Shown: positions 45,408 to 58,009 of the stretch, piece by piece
Layout of the letters: every line of letters starts with the position of its first letter
Position numbering within the stretch: position 1 is the first letter of the stretch
Source of the DNA: Trichopria drosophilae
Taxonomy: Eukaryota > Arthropoda > Insecta > Hymenoptera > Diapriidae
Direction: 5' to 3'
Assembly (NCBI GenBank): GCA_030407085.1
Contig: CM059582.1
Span: 137,633,001-137,697,000 of the forward strand
DNA length: 64,000 nt
Made by a program: the position numbers and the translations under genes
The notes under the pieces: generated by a model
The model's input: the letters and a program-made list of their open reading frames with translations, nothing else
The model's database searches: none
Told to the model about the DNA's origin: nothing

Positions 45408-45573
45408 TAAACTTACTTTACTCCACTTCATGGTCATGGGTATAGCAACTAGCAAGTCGGTAGCACTTCGTTGCCATTGGTCAATTCCCGCACGACGAAA
45501 GGTAAAGCTCGCATGTCATTGGCTGCCGGCTATACACGGGTTCCCCTATGTGCGGTTCTCTCGTATCCACACG
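45408..45573 (-). promoter_or_regulatory. Promoter-like cassette P4 (mirror of P1)
   Basis: Mirror of P1 outside the inner element, with inverted CCAAT boxes (GCCATTGGTC, GTCATTGGCT). The TATATATA of P1 is reduced to TATA here. Confidence 0.4.
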
Positions 45574-45590
45574 GTATGTAAATAATACAT

Positions 45591-45592
<2 letters not shown>

Positions 45593-45671
<79 letters not shown>
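45593..45671. repeat. (AT)n microsatellite, right arm
   Basis: Near-perfect alternating TA tract of about 78 bp, expanded relative to its mirror partner. Confidence 0.95.
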
Positions 45672-45674
<3 letters not shown>

Positions 45675-45747
45675 GTTGCGGATAAGCGTCGAAACGACAT
45701 AGTAAATAGATGGAATGATTGCATCTCTCATTGCATATAAAATGTTA

Positions 45748-45787
45748 ACTGATAAAAAATTACAATTTGGACATTTGTACCACTCTG
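45748..45787 (-). repeat. Orphan terminus of the CAGAGTGG family
   Basis: ACTGATAAAAAATTACAATT through CACTCTG repeats the right terminus at 45353-45392 and is followed by TAT. Its left partner was not located. Confidence 0.7.
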
Positions 45788-45799
45788 TATGTTTTTAGG

Positions 45800-46745
45800 T
45801 CGAAAATGATGAAGAAAAGAAATAAAACCTTAACTGAAAATTAAAATATACCAATGTTACATATTTGCAAAAAATGTTTTAGCCATCTATTCTATGCAAT
45901 AACTTCATAGAAACGATTTTCCGAAGAAGACGTACGATTTTCATCGTCCGAGACCGTCGGATAGCCGGGAGAAATTCTATCGCAAGAAAATAAATGAGCT
46001 TTCGAAATTATCAGACGATAGCTGTAAATGCATACGTATGTATATATGCTATAGCACCGATTTTCGGGATGCTCTTGGCGATCTCGGCCAACTTCGGCCT
46101 TCCCCGACTAACATGTATGAATATCGTTTGTCCTTTACATGTATGTACATAGACATGTAAACAAAATTTTGGTGCCCCGCAAAGAACCTTCGAGAAAGTT
46201 TTTTATACGATACAGACGACAGAACGAAAGTCGAACTTCGTAATATCGTCGGCAGTTGTCATTCCAATTAGTGCACTTAAAAGTTGTAGGCATCGCTACA
46301 GTTAAATCTGACTTCCGACTTTTTGGAAGAACACCCTTAATATAAATAAAAAAGGTAAATAGCCAAAAATGTTGGTACTCCTGAGGATTTGCGAAGTATC
46401 ACTTTATTGATTTTTTCGAAAATCAAGAAATTTAGGCGATCATTAACTTTTCAGCTGCGGGGAAGAAATATGCTTTTATAGGGAATTTTTTGTAAACAAC
46501 AAGATACCGCCAATCGGCCAGAAATTGGTGAAAATATTCGGCAATGAAAATGGAACGGATTGACTATTTGCATCAACAATAACAAATGTACATTTCTTTA
46601 TTACTGAAGTATGTGGTATTGCAAAAGAACCGCATATATTATTTTCATCTAATAAGTCTAATAGAACCACAGAAATACGAATACTACTCCGCACATGTAC
46701 GTTCCGCCGGAACAGTGATTCTCATCCGGGCGCTCGTGCTCGTGC
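45800..46745. other. Intergenic with a short dispersed repeat
   Basis: 46508-46590 (TTGGTGAAAATATTCGGCAA, GGATTGACTATTTGCATCAA) is the reverse complement of 30615-30685. No gene recognised. Confidence 0.4.
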
Positions 46746-48874
46746 GAAATTATGATTCATTGTCAAATTGAAAAAAAAAAACAATATTTTGGCTATTTTC
46801 GAATTTCTAATTTTTGAAAAAATTTGAATTTTTTAAAATCCATACGAGGGATAGTACATAATCATCCAAACAGCTTGTAAAAAAAATTTGGTTGCAAAAT
46901 ATTAAAAATTGTAGGAGTAGTATCCAAAGTTTTGATAATATGGTGCTAAAAACACCCATTTTCATTTGTTTTTTTTTTAATTTTTCTTTCTAATATATAC
47001 ACACATATATCACAGTCATGTATACATATCATATATACATGCACAAGTTTTCACATCTCACATATACATTTATACGTGTGTTTGGTATGTCTATATTTTT
47101 TATTATTCGTCTAAATACACGCATATACAAATCGCATATACATAATGCGTACAATACATGTGTGTTAGTAAGGTGTACGTATATGTGAATATGAATGTAC
47201 GTACGAAGGCCATTCATTTTATCGTCATTGCACTCTAAAATTATCTTTTATATATCGAAATAAACGTCGTTTACTTTATTGAATTTGAGTTGCATTTATT
47301 CCATTTCAACAATCTTACAAAGACGTTGATTGTCGATATTCATCTCTCGATTTTTGCATCGTTCTGCTTCTCGAACTAACGAAAAGGATAAAGAACAATA
47401 TATCAACTTCATTTGAAAAATTATTGATAATTTCTTAGGTATTTTCCGAAATTTCACCCACTAATAATAAGTATTTGAACACCAGTCGATAGGAATTATC
47501 GATATCGAATTTGATGTAACCGAAGTTTCCGTTTGAAGTAACTTCAGTTCGAATAAATATGTCATTACTTAGTGAACGAAATTTATAACCAATAAAATGC
47601 CTCTTCGTCGAAAGTCACAACATTTTCGCGGATTAGTGAACAAACGATGGAAAAGAAATTAAAGAGTTGAAACACCTACAAATACTACTGAGATTTGTGA
47701 AAACGAAGAAGAAATTGTCAATAATTGTGTAAATGAAATTGATATCGCTGGAAGTCGTACTTCTATTTAAAATAATTTTGGTGAGTTACAAAAAAAAACT
47801 GTAAGAATTGAGAACAAATTTTAGATACTGAACGAAAAAAAAGAAATCGACAATCAATGCGAGTACACAATTGTTGAAACGTCACAGTTAAACCTTTTAC
47901 TAAGTAAACTCAAATGCGTTGATTGTGATGGAACAGATGTAAAATTTGTGTTGTGCAATAATTTCATTGGATTTGCATAAAAAATAGTTTTAGAATGCGA
48001 AGACTGCAAAATGAATGCCCTTGATAAAAAAAAAAACAGAAGTGTATACGTCTAAGCGTGTAATACACGGCGAAACAAAACGACCTGGGTTTGATATAAA
48101 TTTTCGCATAGCTGCAGCATTTACCTATTTAGGTAGAGGATATTCAGCTATTGAGCAGTTCTCTATGTTCATGAATATGCACCCTTTTACGCCAGCCATG
48201 TTTGATAAATACGGAAAATTATTATCGACCGGTATTGAAAATGTTACCCAAAGACTCATTCACGATCGTCGATGTCTTGTAAAAGATATATATAAAGCAA
48301 GTTCAGATTTCTTACAAAAAAATGTACTTGAAGAAAAACAGAATGAATTAGAAGAAGAACGTAGCGTTGAAAGTGCAGAAAATGCACAGGAAAAAGAAGA
48401 AGAAGAACGTAGCGTTGAAAGTGCAGAAAAGGAACAAGAAAGAGAAGAAGAAGAAGAAGAACTGTTTCAAAACATCGCAGTGAGTTTTGGTGGATCATGG
48501 CATACTCGCGGGCGCAAGTCAATGCATGGAATTATTGTTGCGTTATTGATGTAGAAACCGGATTAGTAATTGATTTTGATATATTGACGAAATATTGTCA
48601 ATTATGTACTGAAGCAGCAACTGAGCTCGGTGAAAATTCGCCAGAATTCGAAATATGGCAAGAAGCACACGCCGGCAGTTGCCAAAATAATCACACACGA
48701 TCGTCTGGAGCAATGGAGACATCAATAGCTGAAATAATCTGGAAACGCTCCCAAGAATATGGTTTCAGGTTCACGACAATGCTGTCCGATGGAGATTCAA
48801 AAACTTTTAATCATCTGCAGAGTTTGAATATGTACGAAGAAAAATTCGTGATTAAAAATCGTGTAGGAAAAAAG

Positions 48875-49141
<267 letters not shown>

Positions 49142-49294
49142 AGTTTACAACGGAGTCATTAATATTGTGAAAGAAGAGAGAGCTCGTAAAATTACACTCG
49201 GTGGAAGGGGCTACGGACAATTAAACAGACGACAATTAAAAAACTTTCGGAGTACTACAAAAAGGCCATACATAGGAACAAGAATAACACTAAG

Positions 49295-49499
49295 GTATTT
49301 TGTAGAAAATAGCATGTATATTTATAGGAATTTATTATGATTGTTCGCATAAATGTGAGTGCGAGTGTGTGCATGTGTGCGGGGCGGAGGCTTACCCCTT
49401 ACATCAACGAATAATCCATTGCATTTTCGTACATTTATATGCAATAGTCTCTCGTAACCCTAGGGAAATGAAACAATAAAAATTATGTATTTGCAACAG
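49295..49499 (+). other. Intron 2 of the MULE gene
   Basis: The donor ACTAAG/GTATTTT and acceptor TTGCAACAG/GGAATG join N-N-T-K to G-M-K-G in the family's expected order. Confidence 0.55.
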
Positions 49500-50589
49500 G
49501 GAATGAAAGGCGCAATATTAGCGACTATTTATCATGGAGCGGCTTCTGATGAAAGTCCCCAACATCATAAATGCCCAGAAGGTGCTTTTTCCAGCCGGCA
49601 ATTGCAAAAAATGAAACACCAGGTCCACATAAAATAAATGCGCCCATCAACGAACTATGCTTCAGTAAAATATTACCTACCGCTGTATGATAGGCTAACT
49701 GAAGAAAGTCTGCTAATTCGATGTTCTCGCTGCTTGACACAAAATGCGAATGAAAGTTTGCATAGTGTCATTTGGAATCGACGTCCAAAGGAAATATTTA
49801 TATGTCTATCACGAGTGAAAATTGCTGTATCTGTATCTGTCTGAGAATATAATCTCGGCATCAAACGAACGGTCACTGAAATTATGAACCAAGTAGGACT
49901 GGTAATGGGAAAAGAAACAACTTCAATTGCCGAAAAACGTCATACAAAACTACTAACAAGAGGAGTCGAAAAGGCGACTGAAAAATTAAAAAATGCCCGA
50001 CGATTTATAGCTTTGGCAAAAAGCAGAAGGGATGAAACTATCATTGAAAATGAAGAAGTAATGTATGGTGCAGGCATGTTTTAGTATAGTTTCTTTTTCA
50101 TAACGAAAGTCCACAGTTTCTATGACTATTTGCCGAATTTTCATTCTGACTACACAGAATATTGTAAATATATTATTGTCCGAATTAGTAAACTGATTGA
50201 AAAATAATAACCTGAAATTTCATTTTTTATGTAACATACGTTTAAAAACAGCGTTTTTCTGCCGTATATATGATATGTATACGTGACTGTGATATATGTG
50301 TATATTTAGAAAGAAAAATTAAAAAAAAAAACAAATGAAAATGGGTGTTTTTAGCACCATATTATCAAAACATTGGTTTTGAAATTTGAACTACTCCTAC
50401 AATTTTTAATATTTTGCAACAAATTTTTTTTTACAAGCTCTGTGGGTGATTATCTACAAAATTTTTTCAAAAATTAGAAATTCCAAAATAGCCAAAATAT
50501 TGTTTTTTTTTTTTCAATTTGACCATGAATCACTATTTCAGATGATAAATTATGCCAGAAAAAAATTGGCACTTTTTAGCAAAGTAAAC

Positions 50590-51055
50590 TACGATGGGCT
50601 GAAATTTCGGTAGTGCCTCCCCTTAAGCTTACAGCCTTTAATTCTTGACCAAAATTAATTTTTTTTTTTTTAATTCTTCGCCGCGAAATTTGGAACAAAC
50701 GTAAGGTTGTCGAATTTCAAAAAGTTATTTTTTATATAGAAAAAAATTGAAATGTATGTAGCGTACACATGTTGCAGAATTGCAAAGCCTTAAAAAAAAG
50801 TTACTGATTAGGACGTCAGACCATATTATCTAGACGTTTTTCGGGTGCCGAATCCAAATTCAAGGTCAAATTAACCTCATCACATCAAAATTTTAGCATA
50901 ACGTCAAAAACCCAGCATTTCAGCAAAAAAGAATTTTTGTTGGGACCTGATCTGACCATGTTATATATACGTTTTTGGGGTTGTTGAATATAAATCCGAA
51001 GGCTAATTAACCCTATAACATCAGGATTTATTTACATAACTTCAAAAAAAGGGGA
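50590..51055 (-). repeat. Inverted relative of the 62.1-63.1 kb repeat
   Basis: CTTGACCAAAATTAATTTTT, TTCGCCGCGAAATTTGGAAC, CAGAATTGCAAAGCC and TCTAGACGTTTTTCGGGTGC match the reverse complement of 62840-63060. Two core-box units follow (GTTTTTCGGGTGCCGAATCC at 50846, GTTTTTGGGGTTGTTGAATA at about 50973), each ending in TAATTAACC- or AATTAACCTC-type words. Confidence 0.7.
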
Positions 51056-51798
51056 TCTATTGGATGCTGAGTAGCTAAGCCTCTACCCCGCTTCACGGTT
51101 GTCATCAAGGTAGAAGCTTCCTTCAGTTCTTCAATCTTCAGTTCCGATTAGGACGGTAAGTCGAACTGACGTGTACTACTTCGCTCTGTTCCAAAACTTG
51201 AATTTTATTTACTTATACCGCCTTTTTGGGAGTTTTGAATACAGTGACCTGTTTCCGGACCGACTCGGATCTTGTTCATTATGAGCCAGTGATTATCCGG
51301 GTCATTCATCTGGATTATTTTGAGATTTTCTTTCTACTCAATAATCGCCGAAGTGACGGTTGTTGTGCAACGTGCCAACGTGTTCCTACGGTGACGTCAT
51401 CAATTTGAAAGCGCAAGGAGAACTAAACACCGACCTGGTATTACAGTGTCTTCAAATCTGTCGACCCTGCACCCTGCTCTAAAAGTTGACAATCTACGAA
51501 TGAATTGAGGCTCAACATCTACAGGCCTTTTTTATTTACACCATCTGCAATCAATAAGTCATTCACTCTGCATGGTATCGGTCACCATTTGACAGTAACT
51601 CGAATGCATATCGGTGAATCTACTCTTTGCTTGTCTGCGGCCCCACACACGCTCAGATCGCCGGCAGCTTCGCGATTGCTCGCCGCTCACTGCGCATGCC
51701 TCATAGTCTGTCTCGGTCTACGCTGCGTCTCTGTCTTAGGTTCTTTCACTAGAGAACAAGCAGACGGCAGCACCTCTCGGGCTAGTAGCTAGCGGCAC

Positions 51799-52945
51799 AT
51801 GTCGGAAGCGAGTCCATTCAAGAGTCCGCCCACTATAACACAGTCGCAGCAACCGGACTCGCCCCCCAGTACTATTACTGATGGGAAGGCGGAACTTGGT
51901 ACGCCGATTCTCCGTCCGTCGATCTTGGCAGGCCGACCCACCACCGCGTCAAAATGGTCAACTTATCGCACGATCAACTGTAGTTCCCTCGAGGATTTCG
52001 GGTTTGTAAAGCGAAAGCGTTCCTACGCGGCAGACGAGCTGTCACTTTTTCCGGCTTCTAGGCGCCTCAAACTTGTACCTTCATCCTCGAACTCCTCAAT
52101 TCCTTCAGCCTCAGATATGGAGAACACTCCGGTCACGCAGGTCGACCTCGATCTTATGCAACAATCTCTTTTAGCGTCAATAAGGGATACAATAAAAGAA
52201 GCTGCGCTGAATATCACTTCGACCTTACAACCGGGAATTGACGAGTGCGCTAAGGAAATTTCGGTTTTAAAAAATGCGATTAATGGGATAAAGGAGGACT
52301 TCTCCAATCGTATTGCAGTACTCGAGAAAAGAATTGAAGCACAGGACCACCGTATAGAAAGTATGGCTGCCAAGCTAGAGTCTCAGGAAAGATTCTTAAA
52401 AAGGAAAAAAATAATTTTAACTGGCTTACAACCCGGAACGGCCCCGTTAAAGGACGAAGTACAAAAATTTCTTAAAGCGAAATTTTCCATACTGGGCACG
52501 GTAGTTTCGGCAAGAGGAATCCGTTTTAACCCGTTGAGTATTTTGGTGGAACTATCCTCAGAAGAGGACAAATTTCGGATTATATCTACAAAAAAAAAAT
52601 GTTTTAAAAAATAGCTACATTTTTATTAACTCTGACCTCACGAATATAGAACGCTACATGGCCTTCAAAGCAAGGGAAGCTAGACGTGCAGCTACCGCCA
52701 GAGGTGCCTCCTTTAAGATAAAGGGAAATATGATTGCCGTTGATAACGCCTGGCTGAAATGGTCTGAGGTGGAACAAGATTATACGATAAGCTGCACAGG
52801 CCCATCGCACGAAAGAAGACCTGCCCGGTCGACCCATACGCCACAAAATTCTGCGGGCTTCAATGCTTCTCACCAGCAACCTTCGAAGGCGACATCTGCA
52901 ATGGACACAACTCCTCTGAACTCTACTTCTGCTCCAATTTTTTAA
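51799..52945 (+). pseudogene. LINE-A ORF1: coiled-coil RNA-binding protein, one frameshift
   Basis: The ATG at 51799 opens a Ser/Pro/Thr-rich N-terminus (residues 1-105). A coiled-coil follows at about 110-200 (DECAKEISVLKNAINGIKED, RIEAQDHRIESMAAKLESQE), then an RRM-like domain (IILTGLQPG, ARGIRFNPLSILVELSSEED). The frame is lost in an A-run at about 52590 and resumes one frame over with IFINSDLTNIERYMAFKARE, ending in a Ser/Thr-rich tail at 52945. The product resembles L1-like ORF1 proteins that coat LINE RNA. A single homopolymer indel is the only break I see, so a sequencing artefact is possible. Confidence 0.75.
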
Positions 52946-53045
52946 ATTCCCCTCGTCACCGTCAACGATGCCCAATCGCGTCATCTCACGGTCTTCCGCG
53001 AACGTCCTCTCAGCGCGCTGTTTGTTCCAATAACCGACCATTGGA

Positions 53046-56000
53046 CTTTTTAAAAATTGTATTCTGGAATGCCCGCGGATTTTATAATATTAAAAATAAT
53101 ACGTTAATTAATACGGGTTGAAGGGCTAGCCCCAGGATATTCGGGAATCTTCCGCAGCTACCCGTCGCAGTGGATTCGGTCGATGCAGCGGTGGCCTTTT
53201 ATCCCTTATTCATTCAGATTACTCCCACACAATACTCGAAATTGCACCCAACTGGATTTTTTATTACGTCAACACTCTCCCGCTCAATACAATAGTTGGT
53301 TCTTTTTATTTTCCACCCACTTCCGATCTAGCCCTTCATCTTTCAACCATACAAACAATAATTGATTCACTTAAAGCCCGTTTTCCGAATAGTATTTTTA
53401 TTATGGGTGGTGATTTTAATTGCAGAATTGGCTCGTCGGACCAGTACAACGATTTCCCCGAAATTTTCGAGGACACTTCAATTCACATGGTGAGGGAGTC
53501 TCATGATGGGGTCTGCAACACACGTGGGTCCATTCTGTCCGCGTTCATGCTACTGAATAGTTTTGTTTCATTAAACGGTCGCAGTCTCGGTGACCGACCG
53601 GCGCACTTTACGTACCTCGGGCAGAGGGGATTCAGTGTTGTTGACCTCATTTGGGTCTCGGCCCCGCATTTACCGTTTATTGCAGACCTCTCGTTGGCCG
53701 CTGACCTTCACGGTTCAGACCATTTACCGGTAATTTTGACTACTTCACTTCACTCCGTAAGGGCATCTCGGGAGTTAACTGACTCTCCGTCAGAGCGTCG
53801 CGTAAAAATATGTTACTCGTGGTCGAGTGACGGGGAGCGCAATTTTAGAAATTTACTAAGACAATCTTTGTCCGACTCTTCACCGGAGGAATCAGAGTCT
53901 TTGGACTTGTTATATGAGCATCTGACGGGCTCTATTCGCGCTGCGGCACTCAATGTAGGTTTAACCTCGAAAATCACCTCTTGTAAATCGCGCAAGCGTT
54001 ATGTCAGTTCTAAGCCCTGGTTCGATGGGGAATGTGCCTCAGCAAGGAGGACTTTTCGCAGCTCACTATATAAAATGAGAAAGAATGCATATAATACAAG
54101 TTCAACTTGTACCTTTAAAAATGCAAAAAAAGTTTATTTAGGCGTTTTGAAGCAGAAAAAGTTAAAGTACGCTGAAACGATTGTAGACAGGTTCGCGAAA
54201 GCGCGCAACTCCGCAGACTTTTGGAGTGCGTGTCGACAGTTTCGGAAAAAAACCATCACGGGAACGCAGGTCTCGGTCGACGCTTGGAGAGATTACTTTT
54301 CGGAAATTTTTCCCCGAGAAGCGAACCCACCTGAAACGTTCTATGGCACGTTTGACCCCGCCCTGGACTCCCCGATTTCCTCGGCGGAGTTGCGCGCCAG
54401 TATCAGAGCGCTAAAGACGGGCAAGGCCATTGGACCCGACGAATTACCGGCGGAACTATTTAAACTATTAGATGAGACATGGCTTGCCCGCCTTCTTCAG
54501 CTCTATAATAAGGTCTTCCTCGGGGAGACCTTCCCCACGGATTGGGCACGCGCCTCTCTCTTTGCGCTTTTTAAAAAGGGTCCGCGAGATGACCCAGCGA
54601 ATTACCGATTGATCGCAATTTCGAACGCTTTATCGAAGATCTTTTCGCAAGTTTTATGTAAACGCCTGTCCGACTGGGCTTCCGCCAGAGAACTACTACC
54701 TGAAGAACAGTCCGGATTTCGCGCTGGAAGGTGCACAGAAGATAACATCTTCTCGCTCCTCGCCACTATACAACTATCACTCAGGCACCCAAAATCGAAA
54801 CTGTTTGGTCTATTTGTAGACTTCAAAAGGGCCTTTGATTCAGTCCCTCACAAACTCCTCTGGCGAAAGCTGCTCGGACTCGGTGTCAACGCAAAATTTC
54901 TAAGGATTTTGTCTGCTTTGTACCAAACTGCTTACGTGCGTTGACAGTCGGATAATTTCTCGATGCCCAGCTTTAAGGTAACGAGGGGTGTGCTTCAGGG
55001 CGAAATCCTTAGCCCCCTTCTCTTTATTTTATATTTATCTGATATTGTGGCGTTCTTTCGTGAGGGGGGTGCTCGTGGAGTGGACGTTACGCCCTCTCAG
55101 GACCTGATGATGCTTCTCTATGCCGACGACCTGACTATCTTTGCATACTCTCCTGTGGACCTCCGTAGAAAATTACTTCTGCTAGAGGAATACTGCCAAC
55201 AGAACCTCATTACTGTCAACACAAGTAAAACGAAGATAATCTGTTTTAGAAAGGCCGGCCATTTAGACGCGCACTCCCGATCGTTTCGTTACGGAGATGG
55301 TCAGGTCGAAGTCGTGAGCAGTTATCGCTACCTGGGTGTGTTGTTCTCCTCTTCATCGCGCGGCCTGCAACCCACAGAGGACGCCACAATCAGAACGCAG
55401 GCAGCAGCAGCTGCAGTTATGTCTTTAATTTATGCGTCGAAAATGGATTCGTGGCAAGCCTACTTTAAATTGTACAACGCGCTGATAATTTCGGTTCTTT
55501 TATACGCGGCACCGTTTTGGGCGTTGAGATACTTGGATAGACTGGGGTCCGTTCAGATTGGGTTTTTTAAAATGCTTCTCAACTTACCGAGAAACACTCC
55601 ACCCTACCTTATCCGTTTAGAACTCGGTATGCCACCAATTGCGGTAGAAATTTGCTCGCGTGGAATTAAATGCGTAATCAGAACGCTCAGTCTACCGGAT
55701 CACAGACTGCCCAAAATCTTGCTCCTACGCCTAAAGGAATTGGCAGCAACGGCTCCCGCGACGAATACTTTCAACTGGGCTTCACAATTGAAGACACTTC
55801 TTGAGGTTGCGGGGGCGGGCGATTTGTGGCTTAATTTTAATGCCGATTACTGGAGACAAACAGGGCCATCGGTGGTGGCCAAATTTGCCGAGGCCTGCCG
55901 GAGGGACGATCTGAGAGCATACTTCATGTCGGATGCCATCCAAATGCCGCTGTATCGCCTTCCTGTGGACTCTGCTTTCACTTTGTACCCTCCTCGCCTG

Positions 56001-56327
56001 CCCCTACACTTTCTCAGGGTAAAGATTCAATTGCGCTTAGCGAATATATACTCGCGATCTTTTTTTATTGCCGGTCAGCGTCACCTGTACAACCCGACAG
56101 CTCCATGCACATTATGTAACACAAACGCGCCGGAAACGTTGCTGCATATTCTAACAGAATGCCCTTTATTAGCATCGACTAGTGCACAGTACGCCGGGAT
56201 AATGAACCAACATTCATCCGATGTATTAAGCTATTTAGTTTGCGCCAACGACGCTCAATCCGCGACACTTTTATACAAATTCACAAAAGTCTGTTTCCAG
56301 AGAAGATCGTTTCTCCTTGGAGAGTAA
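53046..56327 (+). pseudogene. LINE-A ORF2: endonuclease / reverse transcriptase
   Basis: The endonuclease starts FLKIVFWNARGFYNIKNN (53046) but meets a stop at 53119. About 40 residues are missing before GGLLSLIHSDYSHT (53185). From there one frame runs to 56327 except for one TGA at 54942. The endonuclease has IMGGDFNCRIGSS, ESHDGVCNTRG and GSDHLPVIL. The RT has LPEEQSGFRAGRCTEDN, motif A FVDFKRAFDSVP, motif B RGVLQGEILSPLLF, catalytic LLYADDLTIFA and VNTSKTKII. The C-terminus has CTLCNTNAPETLLHILTECP. The TGA falls between KFLRILSALYQTAYVR and the MPSFKV segment, where LINE-A' has a sense codon. It is therefore nearly intact apart from the damaged 5' part. Confidence 0.9.
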
Positions 56328-56500
56328 TTTTGTCCGCGTCGATTCTTCTAGTCCTGTATTACTTGCGTAGCGCTTTTTATTTATTTTTTGTGTTTTTCTT
56401 TCTCTTTATCATCGTTCTCTGAAAGCTTTCTGTAAGTATTTATAAAACTCGGAACTCCTTCTCAATGAGTACTGTATACCCTATTTATGAGAAAATAAAT

Positions 56501-56532
<32 letters not shown>

Positions 56533-56533
56533 G
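56501..56533 (+). repeat. (TAC)n LINE tail
   Basis: ACT/TAC triplets directly after ATGAGAAAATAAAT, marking the LINE-A 3' end. Confidence 0.9.
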
Positions 56534-58009
56534 AAGCTTTCTTTTTCGATTGTATGTTTATTATTTTTTGTTTTTCAGGATTTTTAATGTCTATTTTACA
56601 TCAGACTTTCTAGAAGATACTTTGGTATGTGATTTATTAGCGTTTTTAAGCTAACCTTTTAGTAATTGAACAAAGTCTTTGTGCAACGGCTTCAGTATGG
56701 TTTTGTTTCCTATTTTCTGAATGCTTGCAACATAAGGATCTGATTATAAATAACAAATTATTAACATTTATTAATTTATAGTTTAATAACTTTTTTGGTG
56801 TCATGAAATGAGGTAATTTTAACTTCGATGGTACGTCTATCACGTGGTTTGAAACAATGATATTTTCTGGTATTCGGGATGGTTTTCGCTGATTCAAATC
56901 TCTCTTTTAATTTTTCTTGCGTTTCATGAATCATTTGACTATCAACCCAGTAAAATAGGGTAATTAAATACAACAGTATTAAGTACTCGAGCATTCCTTA
57001 TATACGCCACGTATAATCCTTCAAATTATCCAAATATTCGTTCTAAAACTGACAAAAAGTCAAGCTTTGCTATAATTGTGTACGCAATGTGCAAAATGGA
57101 TGCGTATTAAAAAAAATATCCCCGTTAATACCGCGTTTTGTATGAAAAAATGACGCCAAATCGAAGTCGAAACAAAAATTATTGCGTGGAAACAAGGCTT
57201 AGGGGCAGAACCAAACTTTGGGGTGGTTTTCTACTATGGTTGGGCGAAATTTTCCCAAAGTTGCAAAAGAATTCATATGTGTAGAAATTGGTGACAATAT
57301 GTCCAATTTCGCGATTTTCGAAAATTGACCTAACTTCAAAGGGCTATGACTTCGGTTCTACTAGGTAAAATGGAATGAATAAAAAAAGAAATTTTTTCCA
57401 GACAAACGAAATGAGCCTAGTATGGCCTTCAATTATACAAAACTCATAAAGTAGTAAATGGTCAAAGATAACATAAAAACCGACCAAATTCGAGTTCACA
57501 TTTTGTTTTGTATAAACCACTTATTGCATTGTAATAAATCAACATATTTTGTTTCCAAAAGTAGACAAAAATATGAAAATTTTCTTTGTTTATTTGTTCG
57601 AATTGGTCCAATAGAAAGCCTTAATGAATTTTTTAAAAACAGGCGTTTTTTGCCCTTTTTTAAAAATGCACCACGGTGTATCTCGGGCTGTAGGGCACAT
57701 AATGGGCTAAAAATTGGTGGAGAGCCTTCTTTCAGTATGTAATTTAACATAAAAAATTGGCGGAAAAATCAGCCGACCCCCATGCGCAATGTTTTTGAAA
57801 AGTTGGCTGGAATGACCCATATATAAATATTTATTAGGGTGGTCCATAAATAATAAATGTTGTATTATTGACAACCCTAACACGCGCCGATATTGTGCCG
57901 TAGGGCAATATGAAACCAGACAAAACAACAAAAATTTTGATATATCATAGAAGTCGAAAGGTTGATATGTAGAGATCGCGCAGAGGTTATGAATGAGGAT
58001 GGTGAATAC
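56534..58009. other. Intergenic, no gene supported
   Basis: Minus-strand frames at 56646-56994 and frames at 57458-58066 have no recognisable motif. AT-rich, with no clear repeat. Confidence 0.4.

Larger units (their letters stand above)
41230..45747. mobile_element. ~4.5-kb palindrome with ~1.8-kb arms
   Basis: Arms 41230-43017 and 43921-45747 are mirror copies from GCAATGAGAGATGCAATCAT outward to the inner boundary GAAGTGAAGGAGAAAT, with only scattered differences. The main length difference is the AT microsatellite (27 versus 79 bp). The 903-bp spacer holds a mariner-like transposase remnant. Each arm contains two promoter-like cassettes, one MITE and one ~120-codon frame. The high arm identity points to a recent or conversion-maintained inverted duplication. 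Confidence 0.85.
51060..56533 (+). mobile_element. LINE-A: best preserved two-ORF LINE
   Basis: A 5' UTR (about 51060-51798), ORF1 (51799-52945), ORF2 (53046-56327), a 3' UTR, and a (TAC)n tail (56501-56533). The same architecture as LINE-A' but with a different tail repeat and roughly two-thirds protein similarity judged by eye. The 5' boundary is approximate. Confidence 0.85.

Noticed and set aside
45546..45731. Ile-Tyr repeat frame
   Set aside because: It is the translation of the (AT)n tract in the palindrome arm.
52023..53041. Minus-strand frames of 116 and 145 codons
   Set aside because: They are antisense to LINE-A ORF1, whose domains are clear.
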